Part shown: in pieces, positions 50,499 to 64,000 of the stretch
Position numbering within the stretch: position 1 is the stretch's first letter
How the letters are laid out: each line of letters starts with the position of its first letter
Assembly: GCF_030704535.1 (NCBI RefSeq)
Contig: NC_081819.1
Coordinates: 19,812,001-19,876,000, forward strand
Length of the DNA stretch: 64,000 nucleotides
Reading direction: 5' to 3'
Source: Vitis vinifera
Lineage: Eukaryota > Streptophyta > Magnoliopsida > Vitales > Vitaceae
The notes under the pieces: model-generated
Databases searched by the model: none
Told to the model about the DNA's origin: nothing
Seen by the model: only the letters and a program-made list of their open reading frames with translations
Made by a program: the position numbers and the translations under genes

Positions 50499-50522
50499 CT
50501 CTCTCTCTCTCTCTCTCTCTCT
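50499..50522 (-). promoter_or_regulatory. (GA)n leader directly before the KCS start codon
   Basis: On the minus strand about eleven GA dinucleotides end right at the ATG. GA-rich leaders in plants are bound by BPC/GAGA-binding proteins; a role here is inference. Confidence 0.6.
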
Positions 50523-50566
50523 TACTCTTCCTCTCTTTCTGAGAATTAAGAGAAGAGAAGAGAGAG

Positions 50567-50576
50567 CATATATAAG
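50567..50576 (-). promoter_or_regulatory. Probable TATA box of the KCS gene
   Basis: Minus strand CTTATATATG about 70 bp before the ATG, giving a short GA-rich leader. Confidence 0.5.
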
Positions 50577-50679
50577 AAGCAGATGCAATGCTACAAGGTT
50601 GGAACACTTTGTTGGATGTGAAAGAGAAAAGAGACTAAAAGCTGTACAACCCAATATAGAATAATTAATTATGTGCAAG

Positions 50680-53600
50680 AAAGAAAGCTGTACACAGAGT
50701 ATTGAATTTAATGCAATTTAGTTGTTTCAATCAGATATAGTTCAACCACCAGGATGAGGAGGAAGAAGAGTATGCAAGAAAGGAAAGGAAAGAGAAGAGA
50801 AAAAAATAAAAAGAAAAAAAGAAAAAAAATAAAAAACAAAGCCCCCAAGTGTTAAAATCAATTCCAAGGATGAATTTTGGTAATGTGGTTACAGTGTAGG
50901 TGATGACTACGTAGCCATATGACAGTTTTGGGAGCTTTCGTTCAAGCAAAATGAAAGTCACTGGTTGAAATGTCGCTGTCTTTTATTTTGGGCTTCCATT
51001 TTTGCCTCTCTTCTTCTCCTCCTTACGACACAATAATTTTGTTTGCGTTTTTACAAACAAGACAAACGCATGTGAAATTACATATCTACTCTTACATCCA
51101 TCCTCGTAAAAAAAAATGGATTGTTTTTCAAAGCATTTTACATTAATCTCCTCAAACTTATTTAACAAAAAATATTTTTCCATAAACAGGTCCTAATTTT
51201 CAAAGCATTTTCAAATATAATGTGATTTTTATTTTTTTGTTTCTCACTTTGAAAATGAAGGGCACAAAAAAAAGAAGAAAAAACGTTTTAAAGTTAATTT
51301 AAGAACGATATTTAAATATTTTCTTCCTTTGTGTTTTTTGTATTTCAGACTACATTTTTGGGAAAGGTGTCTTTCCATGCACCCATGCAGAAACAAAATT
51401 ATAAATTAAAAACTCAAGTCATAAAATATAAATTTTAAGTCATCATTTTTAAATAATTATATAAAAATAATTAGTATTTTATATAGTTTTTTATAATAAA
51501 AAATATATACTAAATTTTAATGTTACATGTATTATTTTTTATCATTTTAAGTATTATTTTTTATTTATGACTATATAAAACTTGAATTATTTTTAGAGAT
51601 TTCCTATTTTATTATTATTTTTTTATGAATGATTGAAAATGCATTTTCTTTTCTTTATGCTAATGTTTGTGGGTCATGGTCTTTCTTTTTCATTTTATTG
51701 TTTATGTAATACATTTTTTATTTTGAGGTGGAAAAAAGGGGGAAAAATTAGGAGAGAAGGAGAAAAGAAGGATGACCATTTTGGAAGAATTGTGGAAGAG
51801 GGGAGGTTAGATTGGTAATTTCATATATTTTTATATTTAAAAAATAAATGAATAAAATTAGTGGGTTTAAGGGGAAAAGGTGGCAAGTTGAAATAAAACC
51901 CTTGGAGTATTTTGATCTATCTTCCCATGGAGGCGGTCCCACGTGGCATTGTCAGATATGGCATGTTTACGAATTGAATAAGGGTAGTTTGGGAATGTCA
52001 ATTTGGACGGGTGGGCGTTGGTCACTAGCCAACAAGAAGCAATAAATTAAAGGTCAAAGACGGTGGCCCTATTATTTGCCCAAAGTCTTAGCCTCTTAGG
52101 TCCAAGCAATCTTTTTGAGTTCCTTTTGGCACGTGCCACTTCTAATCATATTCTTGAAAACCCAAAATATTCATTGGGTACGTGGCACTCTTCAAAATCT
52201 TTTTCCATATCATATATTTTATTTAATTAAAATTGTTTGTGGTATGAATCTTTTGGAAGCATGTGTCCTATGAATGTAACTTATGATACAAATTCCCAGC
52301 CATGATGTTACCAAAAAATGTTAAATTATTTTTAAAAACTATAATTTATCAATTCTAAGCCCCTCTCTTGATTGACTCCTCTAAACCAAAAGCTCTTGTT
52401 TAGTTTATTAAAAAGTTTTTATATCCTTAAAAGGGAATTTAATACGAAAACTATTTGAAAAAACTTCCATTTATTTATTAAATTATGATTTTGGTTTCTT
52501 AAAATAATAATTATTTTCATAAGATCAAGCAAAGGAAATTAATTAAAAAAATATTTGTTTTTTTTTAAATATTGTCCTTCCCAATTTTTGGATTAAGCTA
52601 GTATATTAGTACATAAAAATTATGTGTGAGGGTGTGTTAGGGTTTGTTTTGGAATTGTTTTTTAAAACAATTTTTTCTGTTTTTCAAAATATAAAATATA
52701 AAAAAAAAAGTGTTTGATAATAAAAAACTATTATTAAAAATAACACACTAGATATAAAAATTATTTTTAAAATATTAAAAATAAGTTAAAAACATTTTAT
52801 GTTTTTAAAACAGACTTTTTCAAAAACAGTTATAAATAGACACTTATTTTAAAAATTATTCTCAAAAACCATTTTTCAAAATTATTTTCAAAAATAGTCA
52901 CCAAACATATCCTTATTTTATTTATGTATATATTATAACTTCTTATTTTATCTATTTTATTATGCTTCATTGTGTATCAATTTGACATGTCAATCTCGAC
53001 TTTAGTCAATAACAAGAACACCCTCAAAATTTTGACCCAATTCATTTCTATGTTTTTTTTTTTTAATAAGTGGGTCAAATTCAAAGTGGTTCATTGCACA
53101 TTACTTGTTCTTAAATCATGCAATATTTTGTGGAGTTTTATTTTAATTATATAAAAATTGGTAGAAGTAGAGAAAGATAAGAGTACAAATCTATCCTTCT
53201 AGATTTCTTTTATTTATAAAAATATGTAGAAGTCAAAATCATCCTTTTCTCTTCCTTTTTTTGTTTTTTTTGGTCCCTTACTTTGGGGGTCATGTTTCGT
53301 ATTATTTATTTATTTTTCAGATGAAAGTGATCACTAAGGTAACAAGTAATCTTTTTAGATCCATTTTTATAGAAATGATATAGATAGGTACAAATTTGCA
53401 ATAGAATCAAACCAATGTCTTGTACAATACTCAATCTAGCTATCAAATCTGCTAATGCACTCTTCTATGATAAACAATGGTGAGAAAAAGAAAAAGAAAA
53501 AAAGGAAAAAAAAAAAGAAGAGAAAAATATAAAATAGATTTAAAATTAACAAATTATTTTTATTTTTTATTTTTTATATAAAAAATAATTAATTTGATAA

Positions 53601-56310
53601 TGTATAGGTTGGAATTGATTTTTATTTTGTTTTTATTTTTTTCATAATAAAATAAAGAGAGAATTATTTTTATTAATATTTTTTTCTTAATACTTTCCTA
53701 AAATTAATTTTAATTATATTTTCTTTCCTTTTTGTTTTATAGTAAAATCAAATAAATAAAAAATCATTTTTTTAAAAAAAAATTTCTCATTACTTTCCTA
53801 TAATCATTGTTTAAATTATTTCATTTTTATATAAAAAAAGTTAAAATAAGTTTTAAAAATTTATTAATGGAATTGATTTTTTTATATTTGGTTTTATTAA
53901 CAAAAATATCAAATACAATTAAAATTAATTAAAATTTGTTCTCTAAAATTATTCTCTGTTTCACTTTATTTTTAAAGACTATTTCCAAAGAATAACACTC
54001 AAACATTACTATGAACACTAAAAATAGTTTTTTTATTTTTAAAAATGAGAAACTATTTTTAAATCAATGGTCAAATAGGCTCTAATCTTTTGATCTTAAA
54101 AACTATTTTAAGCATACTAGAAGATTTGCAACTAAATCGAACTTCTTAATGCCATCAAGTTTGAATCTCAACTTTGAAACACAAACCACTTAGCAAACAT
54201 AGCTAAAAGTCTACATAAGTAGTTAATCAATAAATGAAGCATGATTAGAATGTTGAATAGGAATGAACATGGAACATTCAATTAAATTTTTATTTTTTAT
54301 TTTTAAATATGTTCCATTATTTATTAAAAATAAAAATAATGCAAATTTTTTGTTGGAATTTTGATTCATCTCTGTCAAATCATATCGTAATTCATTTTTA
54401 TTATCGTTCTTATTCACATTCATTTGAAACACATTTAAATATTAAACTATCAATTTTTTTAGAATTTTTTTTTATAGGATTTAGGTTATCAGACAAAGTT
54501 TTGATACTACATTAAACTATTAATTTTTCTAAAAGTTTAAGTTTTTAGGATTTGATTTATAACGTGTATCATGTTCTTTAATAAAAAAAAAAAAATAGAA
54601 GAGAAAATGAAACCCTAATAAAAAATATATATTTTAATGTAAACCTTAGCACTTGATTGGATATAGATATTAGATAAGCTAGTTTGATGATTGACTAAGG
54701 ACATGGACCAACCAACACGGTTTGAGGTGGTGACCAAAGCCCAAGCTATCTTTATGCTCATGGAGACGTCGTAACCTATCTTTATACTGATGTCGGGAAC
54801 TATCTTTATACTGACGTCATCACCTCAATCATGACATGGCATGCAACGTGTCATCTCAATGTATCTCAGTATTTGTGTATGTCACCGTTTTTCGAAATTA
54901 AATGAAAGAAAAAACCCAGCTCATGTACAGCAATGGGAGGGACACACGATGTTGGTAGTTGATGGGGGAGTTAAAAGAATTGTTTGGTACTTAAATTCTA
55001 TTATCACCTATACAATGTGAATGTGATTAAAACAATTACTTTTCTTTTCATTGATGGAGCACTTTGAATTGAGAAAACTACCATATTATTTTGTTTTTTG
55101 AAATTAATTATTATAATTTAGAAGCCAGTACAATCAATGGGCAGTTGGGTTCATGCATGGACACCCTATTCTTGACCATTGTCCAAATGGGTCCACCCAT
55201 TTGCTTTCTGGCCACTTGCAAAGAACCCATGTGGTTAGCTGGCATTACATTAAGGTGTCCTTGGTTGTGGGACTTCACCTATATTTATTACATTTTTCAT
55301 ATATTTATTTTGTTTCCTTTGACTTTTTCTCTCATCAAAAGCTTGGACCCCCCACCCACCTGACTCAGGTCTTTTAAGAAATAGCATGGGATGAATTTAT
55401 TGATTTCAAACTTTATTTTTTTCTTCCTTTTTTTTATCTCTATTTAATTCAAAGAATCAAATATGAAAAACAAAAAAAAAATATTAATTTAAGGTTTTGG
55501 TTTGAGAATACTTTTCATTCTTTTAGCTTTAAAATCTAAAAAACTTTGAAATTTGATGGAGATCGATCATTTCAAATTAAAATTAGTAATTAAAGTTACA
55601 TAAAATCGGAGTTAGAAAATTAAATAGTTAATTATTTTAGTAAAATTTAATTATCTCAATTCTCATACGACAGCACAAAAAATTTAAGTTCTTTTTGGGC
55701 TTTCTTCTTGATAAATAATAATTTATCATATCATACCGTTGTCATGTTTCAAATCTTTACAGATAGATATAAAAAAAAAAAAAATAGAGTTTGAAATTCA
55801 AAAACCACATAGACTAAAATTTAGAATTGAAATCAGATATGAAATAATTTTTCCATTATGATTACATTTCCCATTTGGTTTTTTATGGTAATTAAAGAAA
55901 TTTATTGGTGTTTTTTTCCATTTATTTTAAAAAGTCAAACCATGCCAATAAGTTTTTTTTTCTTCTTATTTTTAGCATGGAGTGGAGGAGCCAAATTTGT
56001 GGAGTGGGCAGTGCCTTTGGAGATAGTAATGAATCACACAACAAGCTCGTTGGCAAATGGTAAACATCACTACCAGACTTGCAGAAAATATTATTGGTGA
56101 CCATCGCATCCCAATTAACAAAATTTGATGAGATGTAGACACAAAATTATACAAGCAATGAGGTAGGTTAAGCTCATCACCCCATTTGTCGCTCACCACT
56201 TTGCTGCCCACCTTCCCTACCAGGAGTTTAATGTGGCTATCCTCTCTTCTACACCTTTCTATCTTCAAAATAATACATCTTATCTAGATTTTATTTAATA
56301 GTCGGTTGAA
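50680..56310. other. AT-rich intergenic region without a recognised gene
   Basis: Contains KCS upstream DNA with A/G-rich tracts (50740-50840), decayed MITE-like sequence (52627-52915 and 53490-54090) and a short imperfect repeat of ATCTTTATACTGA-like units at about 54747-54820. Small open frames (up to 98 codons) have no family signal. Confidence 0.45.
52627..52915. mobile_element. MITE-like element, decayed
   Basis: Imperfect inverted ends (AGGGTTTGTTTTGG and, inverted, AGGATATGTTTGGTG) around an AT-rich interior rich in TTTTTAAAA blocks. No clear target duplication. Confidence 0.3.
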
Positions 56311-56319
56311 GGTACATGT

Positions 56320-57830
56320 CTATAACATTTTATCAAACCTAATGTGTTATGTAGAGATTGGGCAAGACTTATCCTTGGAAATTGGTTATCAAGTACCAAC
56401 ATTTATGACAATTATTATGGGTGATTAGCTGACTTTACAAACTATACATGATTAGGTGGTAACTCTCCCTCAATTTAGGAGATTTTATGAATCTCGCAAT
56501 AGGTTTTTGTCAAGATATCTATAAGATTTTGTCAAACCTAAGATCTTTTGTACACATAGCGTAAAGCTCACTCATGATAATAATTTTTAGGAAATCGGTT
56601 ATCAAGATATCCACATTATTGAGGATTATTATAGGTGATTAGGTGACTTCATAGACTATACATGACTAGGTAGTAACCTTCTCTAAATTTAAGTGATTTT
56701 ATGAATCTTGCATGTAATTATATCACATATACATAAGTTTTTATCAATATATCCTTAAGATTTTGTCAAACCTAAGATATTATGTACACATTAGGTAAAA
56801 CTTACCCATGAAAATCAAACCATGTCAATAATTTTTAGGAAATCGATTATCAAGATACCCACATTTTTGACGATTATTATAGGTGATTAGGTGACTTCAT
56901 AGACTATACATGGCTATTTAGTAACCCTCTCTAAATTTAAGTGATTTTATGAATCTTGCATGTAATTATATCACATATATACAAGTTTTTGTCAATATAT
57001 CCTAAAGATTTTATCAAACCTAAGATACTATGTGCACATTAGGTAAAACTTACCCATGAAAATCAAACCATGATAGTAACTTTTAGAAAATTGGTTATCA
57101 AGATACTGATATTTATGACAATTATTCTGGGTGATTAGGTGACTTCATAGGTTATACATGGCTAGGTAGTAACCGTCTCTAAATTTAAGTGATTTTATGA
57201 ATTTCGCATGTAATTATATCACATATACATAAGTTTTTGTCAAGATATCCATAAGATTTTATCAAACCTAAGATATTATGTACACATTAGGTAAAACTTA
57301 CTCATGAAAATCAAACCATGACAATAACTTTTAGAAAATCAGTTATCAAGATATCGACATTTATGAAAATTATTTTGGGTGATTAGGTGACTTCATAGAC
57401 TATGCATGGTTAAGTAGTAACCCTCCCTCAATTTACATGATTTTATGAATCTCACGTGTTATTATATCACATGTACACAATTTTTTGTCGAGACATCTAT
57501 AAGATTTTGTCAAACCTAAGATATTATGTACACATTAAGTAAAACTCACCCATGAAAATCAAACCATTACAATAATTTTTAGGAACCCGGTTATCAAGAT
57601 ACCCACATTTATGACGATTACTATGGGTAGTTAGGTGACTTCATAGACCATACATGGCTAGGTAGTAACCCTCCCTCAATTTAGGTGATTTTATGAATCT
57701 TGTGTACAATTATATTATATGTACATAAGTTTTTGTCAAGATATCCATAAGATTTTGTCAAACCTAAAATATTAGGTACACATAGAGTAAAGCTCACCCA
57801 TGAAAATAGGTGACTTCATAAACCCCTAAA
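56320..57830. repeat. 248-bp tandem repeat array, about six copies
   Basis: GATTTT(G/A)TCAAACCTAAGAT recurs at 56525, 56759, 57007, 57255, 57503 and 57751: spacing 234, then exactly 248 four times. A more diverged unit precedes the first. Each unit contains GGTGATTAGGTGACTTCATAG and GTAACCCTCCCTCAATTTA. The last unit is cut short and jumps inside the repeat at about 57808. No coding frame runs through it. Confidence 0.9.
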
Positions 57831-57946
57831 TGACTAGTTGTAGTTAGGGTTAGAACTTATTCCAATGTTTTAATTTAATGATATGGTGTGCACAACTAGA
57901 TGACCAATCTAATCAATTTAGTTTGGGTTTTAAGTTCAACCATCAA

Positions 57947-58068
57947 GCATTAATTTAGTGATATGGTGCATACAACTAAATATTTGAGCATTAATTTAGT
58001 GATATGGTGTGCACAACTAAATAGTCAAGCATTAATTTAGTGATATGGTGCTCACAACTAAATAGTCA
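57947..58068. repeat. 41-bp tandem repeat, three copies
   Basis: GCATTAATTTAGTGATATGG at 57947, 57988 and 58029. The same trio reappears at about 62250-62372. Confidence 0.9.
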
Positions 58069-58280
58069 CATTAGAGTTTGACTTGAAATGCATGTTGAAC
58101 CATCATCGAACCAAACAAATCAGCTAATACATCTAAGAGACTTGAACCTTGGATTTCAAGTTCACATCATGAAAGAGACACCATTTAGATGATTAAATAA
58201 TATTGTTCATTGTTGCAAACAAAACGAAAATATATGTTTTACAAAAAGAATTGTAATATTTATATTTAAATAAGGATTTA

Positions 58281-58480
58281 ATACACTTTACCCTATCAAC
58301 CTATAATGCGTTTTGCACATTGCCCCCTCAGGTTCAAAATCCAACACTACTTCCTAAGCTTCATGAATACCAACACTTTTCCTTTTATATTGGACGGTGT
58401 TAATTTCAATGGATGGAAATGTCATGTGTTGTGCACGTGACTAAATAAATAAGGGTAGATTCGTAAATTCAATCACCCCT
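58281..58480 (+). repeat. Left terminal inverted repeat
   Basis: Pairs with 62045-62233 on the opposite strand. Confidence 0.7.
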
Positions 58481-59267
58481 CTCTCATTCTTCTTCTTCGT
58501 TCTTCACTGCTTCATTGGTTTCAACTCAAAGACAAACCCAAAATTTCCCAAACTCTTGAAAATCATAGATACCTATGTGAAAATGAAAAAGAAAATACAA
58601 TTTCTATTGTCGGAAAAAATGAAATCAATTAAATAAGGAGAAAATATAGAAAGAAAACATTATTTTCCTTTGCTTTTCTTGGTAAAACACTATCAAAAGA
58701 CAACATTGATTGATCAAGTCCTAGATTGTTTGATTGGTTTGAATTCAAAAATAGACCCAAATTTCCCAACTCTCCTTCCAAAAATCCAAAACCCCATATG
58801 ACACCTACAAAGAAAATTCACATTTCCATTTCCAAACAACGAGAAAAAAAAAATCAAGACATTGAGGAATATAGATGTAAAGGAGGAAGATGTTGGGGAG
58901 GATGATGAACTTAACTTTGACTTTGTCCTATTCTTCTTTGACTCTAAAACACAAAGGGATGCTAGAGAAGCTTTTCTGCCAACCACCAAATCATCGGATC
59001 CCTCTACAAACATCGCAATATGAAGTCCCTGAACTCCCTAAATGCCACCTCCGGCAACTACGATCTACAAATTATGTACATCAAACTCACCCAATCCCCT
59101 TGTTGCTTGAAAACAACAGGAAACACCCTGAATAAAACAATAAAATGCGCACATCGAGGCTTAGATGTCGCCGACGCAACCTTTGTACTTGTTGTGGTTA
59201 AGATTGGTGTTGATCCGATCTGGACTCATGAATACGATAGTACCCACCAATGAGTTACATAGATCTA

Positions 59268-61609
<2,342 letters not shown>

Positions 61610-62044
61610 CAGAGAGGATCTGAAAAGTGAGATCGGAGAAAGCAAGTTCATCAGTGACTGACCCAAAATCAACATTAATTTTTTCACTGCTTCATCGGTT
61701 TCAACTCAAAGACAAACCCAAAATTTCCAACATTCCTAAAAATAAATACCCATGCAAAAATGAAAAATAAAATACATTTTCCATGGCCAAAATGTGGTGG
61801 GAAAAGGAAATCAATTAAATAAGGAGAAGATATAAAGGGAAAACATTATTTTCCTTTATATTTTCTTAGCCATAAAAGGATAAACTAAACCAAAACATTG
61901 CAAGAAAAAAAAATTATTGTTAAAATCCATTTCTATCGAACTCTCAGCCTTCAATGTTTGCAATAGGCATTTGGAGTTTTTAGGGCTTCGAGGGTTAGGG
62001 TTTCAAACAAAGAATGAAGATGAAGAATCACGGAGAACTCTCTT

Positions 62045-62233
62045 CGGGTTTTTTAGGTGATTGAATTTACAAATATACCCTTACTTATTCAGTCATATGC
62101 ACAACATGTGATATTTCCGTCCATCGAAACTAACATCATTCAATAAAAAATGCAGAGTGCTGATATTTATGAAGGTTGAAGAGAAATGTGTTTGATTTTG
62201 AACATGATGGGGTAATGTGCAAAATATGCTATA
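62045..62233 (-). repeat. Right terminal inverted repeat
   Basis: Inverted copy of 58290-58480. Confidence 0.7.
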
Positions 62234-62239
62234 AGTTGC

Positions 62240-62592
62240 AGACAATTAAATAGTTGGGCATTAATTTAGTGATATGGTGCAGACAACTAAATAATTGGGC
62301 ATTAATTTAGTGATATGGTGTGCACAACTAAATAGTCAAGCATTAATTTAGTGATATGGTGTGCACAACTAAATAGTCACACTCGAGTTTGACCCAAAAT
62401 CCATGTTGAACCATCATCGAATCAAACAAATCAACTAATACATCTAAGAGACTTGAACCTTGGATTTCAAGTTCACATCATGAAAGAGACACCATTCAGA
62501 TGATTAAATAATATTGTTCATTGTTGCAAACAAAACAAAAATATATGTTTTACAAAAAGAATTGTAATATTTATATTTAAATAAGGGTTTAA
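62240..62592. repeat. Second copy of 57947-58290
   Basis: The 41-bp trio and the following roughly 220 bp (ATGTTGAACCATCATCGAA to TTTAAATAAGG) recur in the same orientation with few changes. Confidence 0.9.
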
Positions 62593-62596
62593 TACT

Positions 62597-63022
62597 GTTA
62601 GGAATTTGAGGTTAATCCAACTTATGATAATTACCCTAGAGAAGGGGGGGGGGGGGCGTAAATAGGGTGATGATCTTTTTTTCACAAATTTAAATTATGC
62701 AAAAATAAGAGATAATTATATGCAAATATATAATAAAAAAAATAAACACAACTGCATATAATTTAAAAGAGTTAAGGAAAAGAGAGTGCAAACACGAGAG
62801 TTTATAGTGGTTCGGCACTTCCTTGCCTACGTCCACTCTCCTCAACCTCCTAACTGAGTGAGGGTTCCACTATCTTGAAGCTTCAACCAAGTTTCCAATC
62901 TCTTTACAATTGGATTATGGTTCCAATTCACCCTCTTGGACTTTTGGCTCCAAGCATCCTTTACACTTCTCAAGAGTTATCTCACTCTTGAACAACCTCT
63001 CAAGTGATACCCCTCACTTGAG
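62597..63022 (-). mobile_element. LTR-like element, family A (copy 3, truncated)
   Basis: Inverted relative of 16275-17524: starts with TGTTAGGAATTTGAG (inverse of ...CTAACA), then a G run of about 14, TTTATAGTGGTTCGGC and GTCCACTCTCCTCAACCTCC. It stops at about 63022 where B-copy LTR sequence takes over. Only the 3' third of the element is present. Confidence 0.7.
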
Positions 63023-64000
63023 AAAATTTACCAATTACCAAATTCATATTCAAAGTAATAGGACAAAATTCTAAAATCTCCAAGTATAAACTTTAAAAAA
63101 AAACTAACACATCAACTAGAGTGCTATTGTCCAAATAACTCCAAATTCAAATAATTTAAATGAGAAATAAATTTTAACATCTAAACAATGTCCAAAATAA
63201 AGTTTGAACCAAAATCCTAACAAAAAAAATTTTCCCAACCTAACTATCACTCCTCGTCTGAACTGAGAGTATCTGAAAAATTATCAACAAAGAAGCATGA
63301 ACTTAAAACTCAATAAGGAACATCAATACAGTTTCATGGATCAAGCATTTTCAATCATGCTTGAAAATAGAATGTATAACATATATTTATTTTCATAAAA
63401 AAATTTTGAGTTCAAAATACTAATACATTCAAACTTTTCAACAAACTTTCTTATATCTATTTTAAAACAATTTATCATCAAAACCAAATCAAATGCATTC
63501 AAAATATCTTTACTCTAGTTATCAAATAAAAAATGGTACCCGATTAAGTGAGACTTTACAAATGAGTGACTAATTTTAAATTTGTTTCATTTAAGGTGAA
63601 TAAAACCAAATGTCAACAATTATAACTCGTTGACTAGGGCCATAAAGTCAACTATTATAACTTGTTAATTAGGATCATATAATATCAACTATTATAATCC
63701 ATTGATTAAGGCCAGAAATGTTAATGGTTATAACTCGTTGACTAGGGTCATATAATCCAGAGTCAAACACTTTAATTTATTAATTCAAACTTACAAAACA
63801 AAATATCATATCTCTTCAAGTTTTCACTTTTCATAAATAAACAAAGAAAATTCTCAAAAATGTTTTGTATATAAAACACATATTTGATCTATACGAAAAG
63901 ATAAAAATAATATTTTTACACATTTCAAAATACAATATAAAAAGAAAATTATTTTCTTTTATAAAAATCTATATTAATTTCTCTTACCTTGAATAAGCAC
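63023..64000. repeat. Partial second copy of the 59398-61609 LTR
   Basis: Begins AAATTTACCAATTACCAAATTC like 59497 and stays collinear to the window edge (matching to about 60480), including four GTTGACTAGG-type repeats. It continues beyond the window. Confidence 0.88.

Noticed and set aside
56320-57830. CRISPR-like array
   Set aside because: Units are contiguous 248-bp tandem repeats without unique spacers, in a plant nuclear genome.
58714-59013. 99-codon minus-strand ORF
   Set aside because: It is one frame through the frameshifted end of the MAPKK pseudogene and its flank, not an independent gene.

Overview
This is a 64 kb window of nuclear DNA from a flowering plant. It has spliced genes with GT-AG introns, an AT-rich background and many retrotransposon remains. 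Gene content (a NAC secondary-wall regulator, an IQD protein, a lactone oxidase, LIF2 and KCS homologues) and the style of the repeats point to a woody eudicot. Grapevine (Vitis) is my best guess, but that is inference and no search was run.

Layout. 1-3 kb: NST1-type NAC factor (+). 3-12 kb: mostly AT-rich intergenic DNA with a 551-bp tandem duplication, a tRNA-derived SINE and an LTR-like element. 12-20 kb: a UMP/CMP-kinase-like gene (+) whose 4.3-kb intron holds two LTR insertions and whose reading frame lacks the ATP-binding P-loop. 20-23.5 kb: diverged duplications, including a second copy of the 5' end of that kinase gene with its start-codon exon. 24.9-27.1 kb: IQ67-domain (IQD) gene (+). 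28.8-31.5 kb: L-gulonolactone-oxidase-like gene (+). 32.7-40.8 kb: a dead Ty1/copia element (- strand) bounded by matching 5-bp target duplications, with a 4-kb solo LTR of another family nested inside it. 43.1-46.3 kb: LIF2/hnRNP-Q-type protein with three RRMs (+). 46.8-47.3 kb: small, probably mitochondrial protein (-). 48.9-50.5 kb: 3-ketoacyl-CoA synthase (-). 50.7-56.3 kb: AT-rich intergenic DNA. 56.3-64 kb: repeat cluster with a 248-bp tandem array, a Mutator-like element carrying a MAPKK pseudogene that is itself split by a solo LTR, and part of a second copy of the whole cluster.

The genes do not form a pathway or cluster. NST1 (secondary wall), KCS (very-long-chain fatty acids), the lactone oxidase (ascorbate-type redox), IQD (calmodulin/cytoskeleton) and LIF2 (RNA/chromatin) are independent plant genes. 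I see no new enzymatic system. The unusual content is the P-loop-less kinase with its partial duplicate, and the layered repeat history that can be read from target-site duplications and gene interruptions. All coordinates and splice sites were read by eye; percent identities were not computed.
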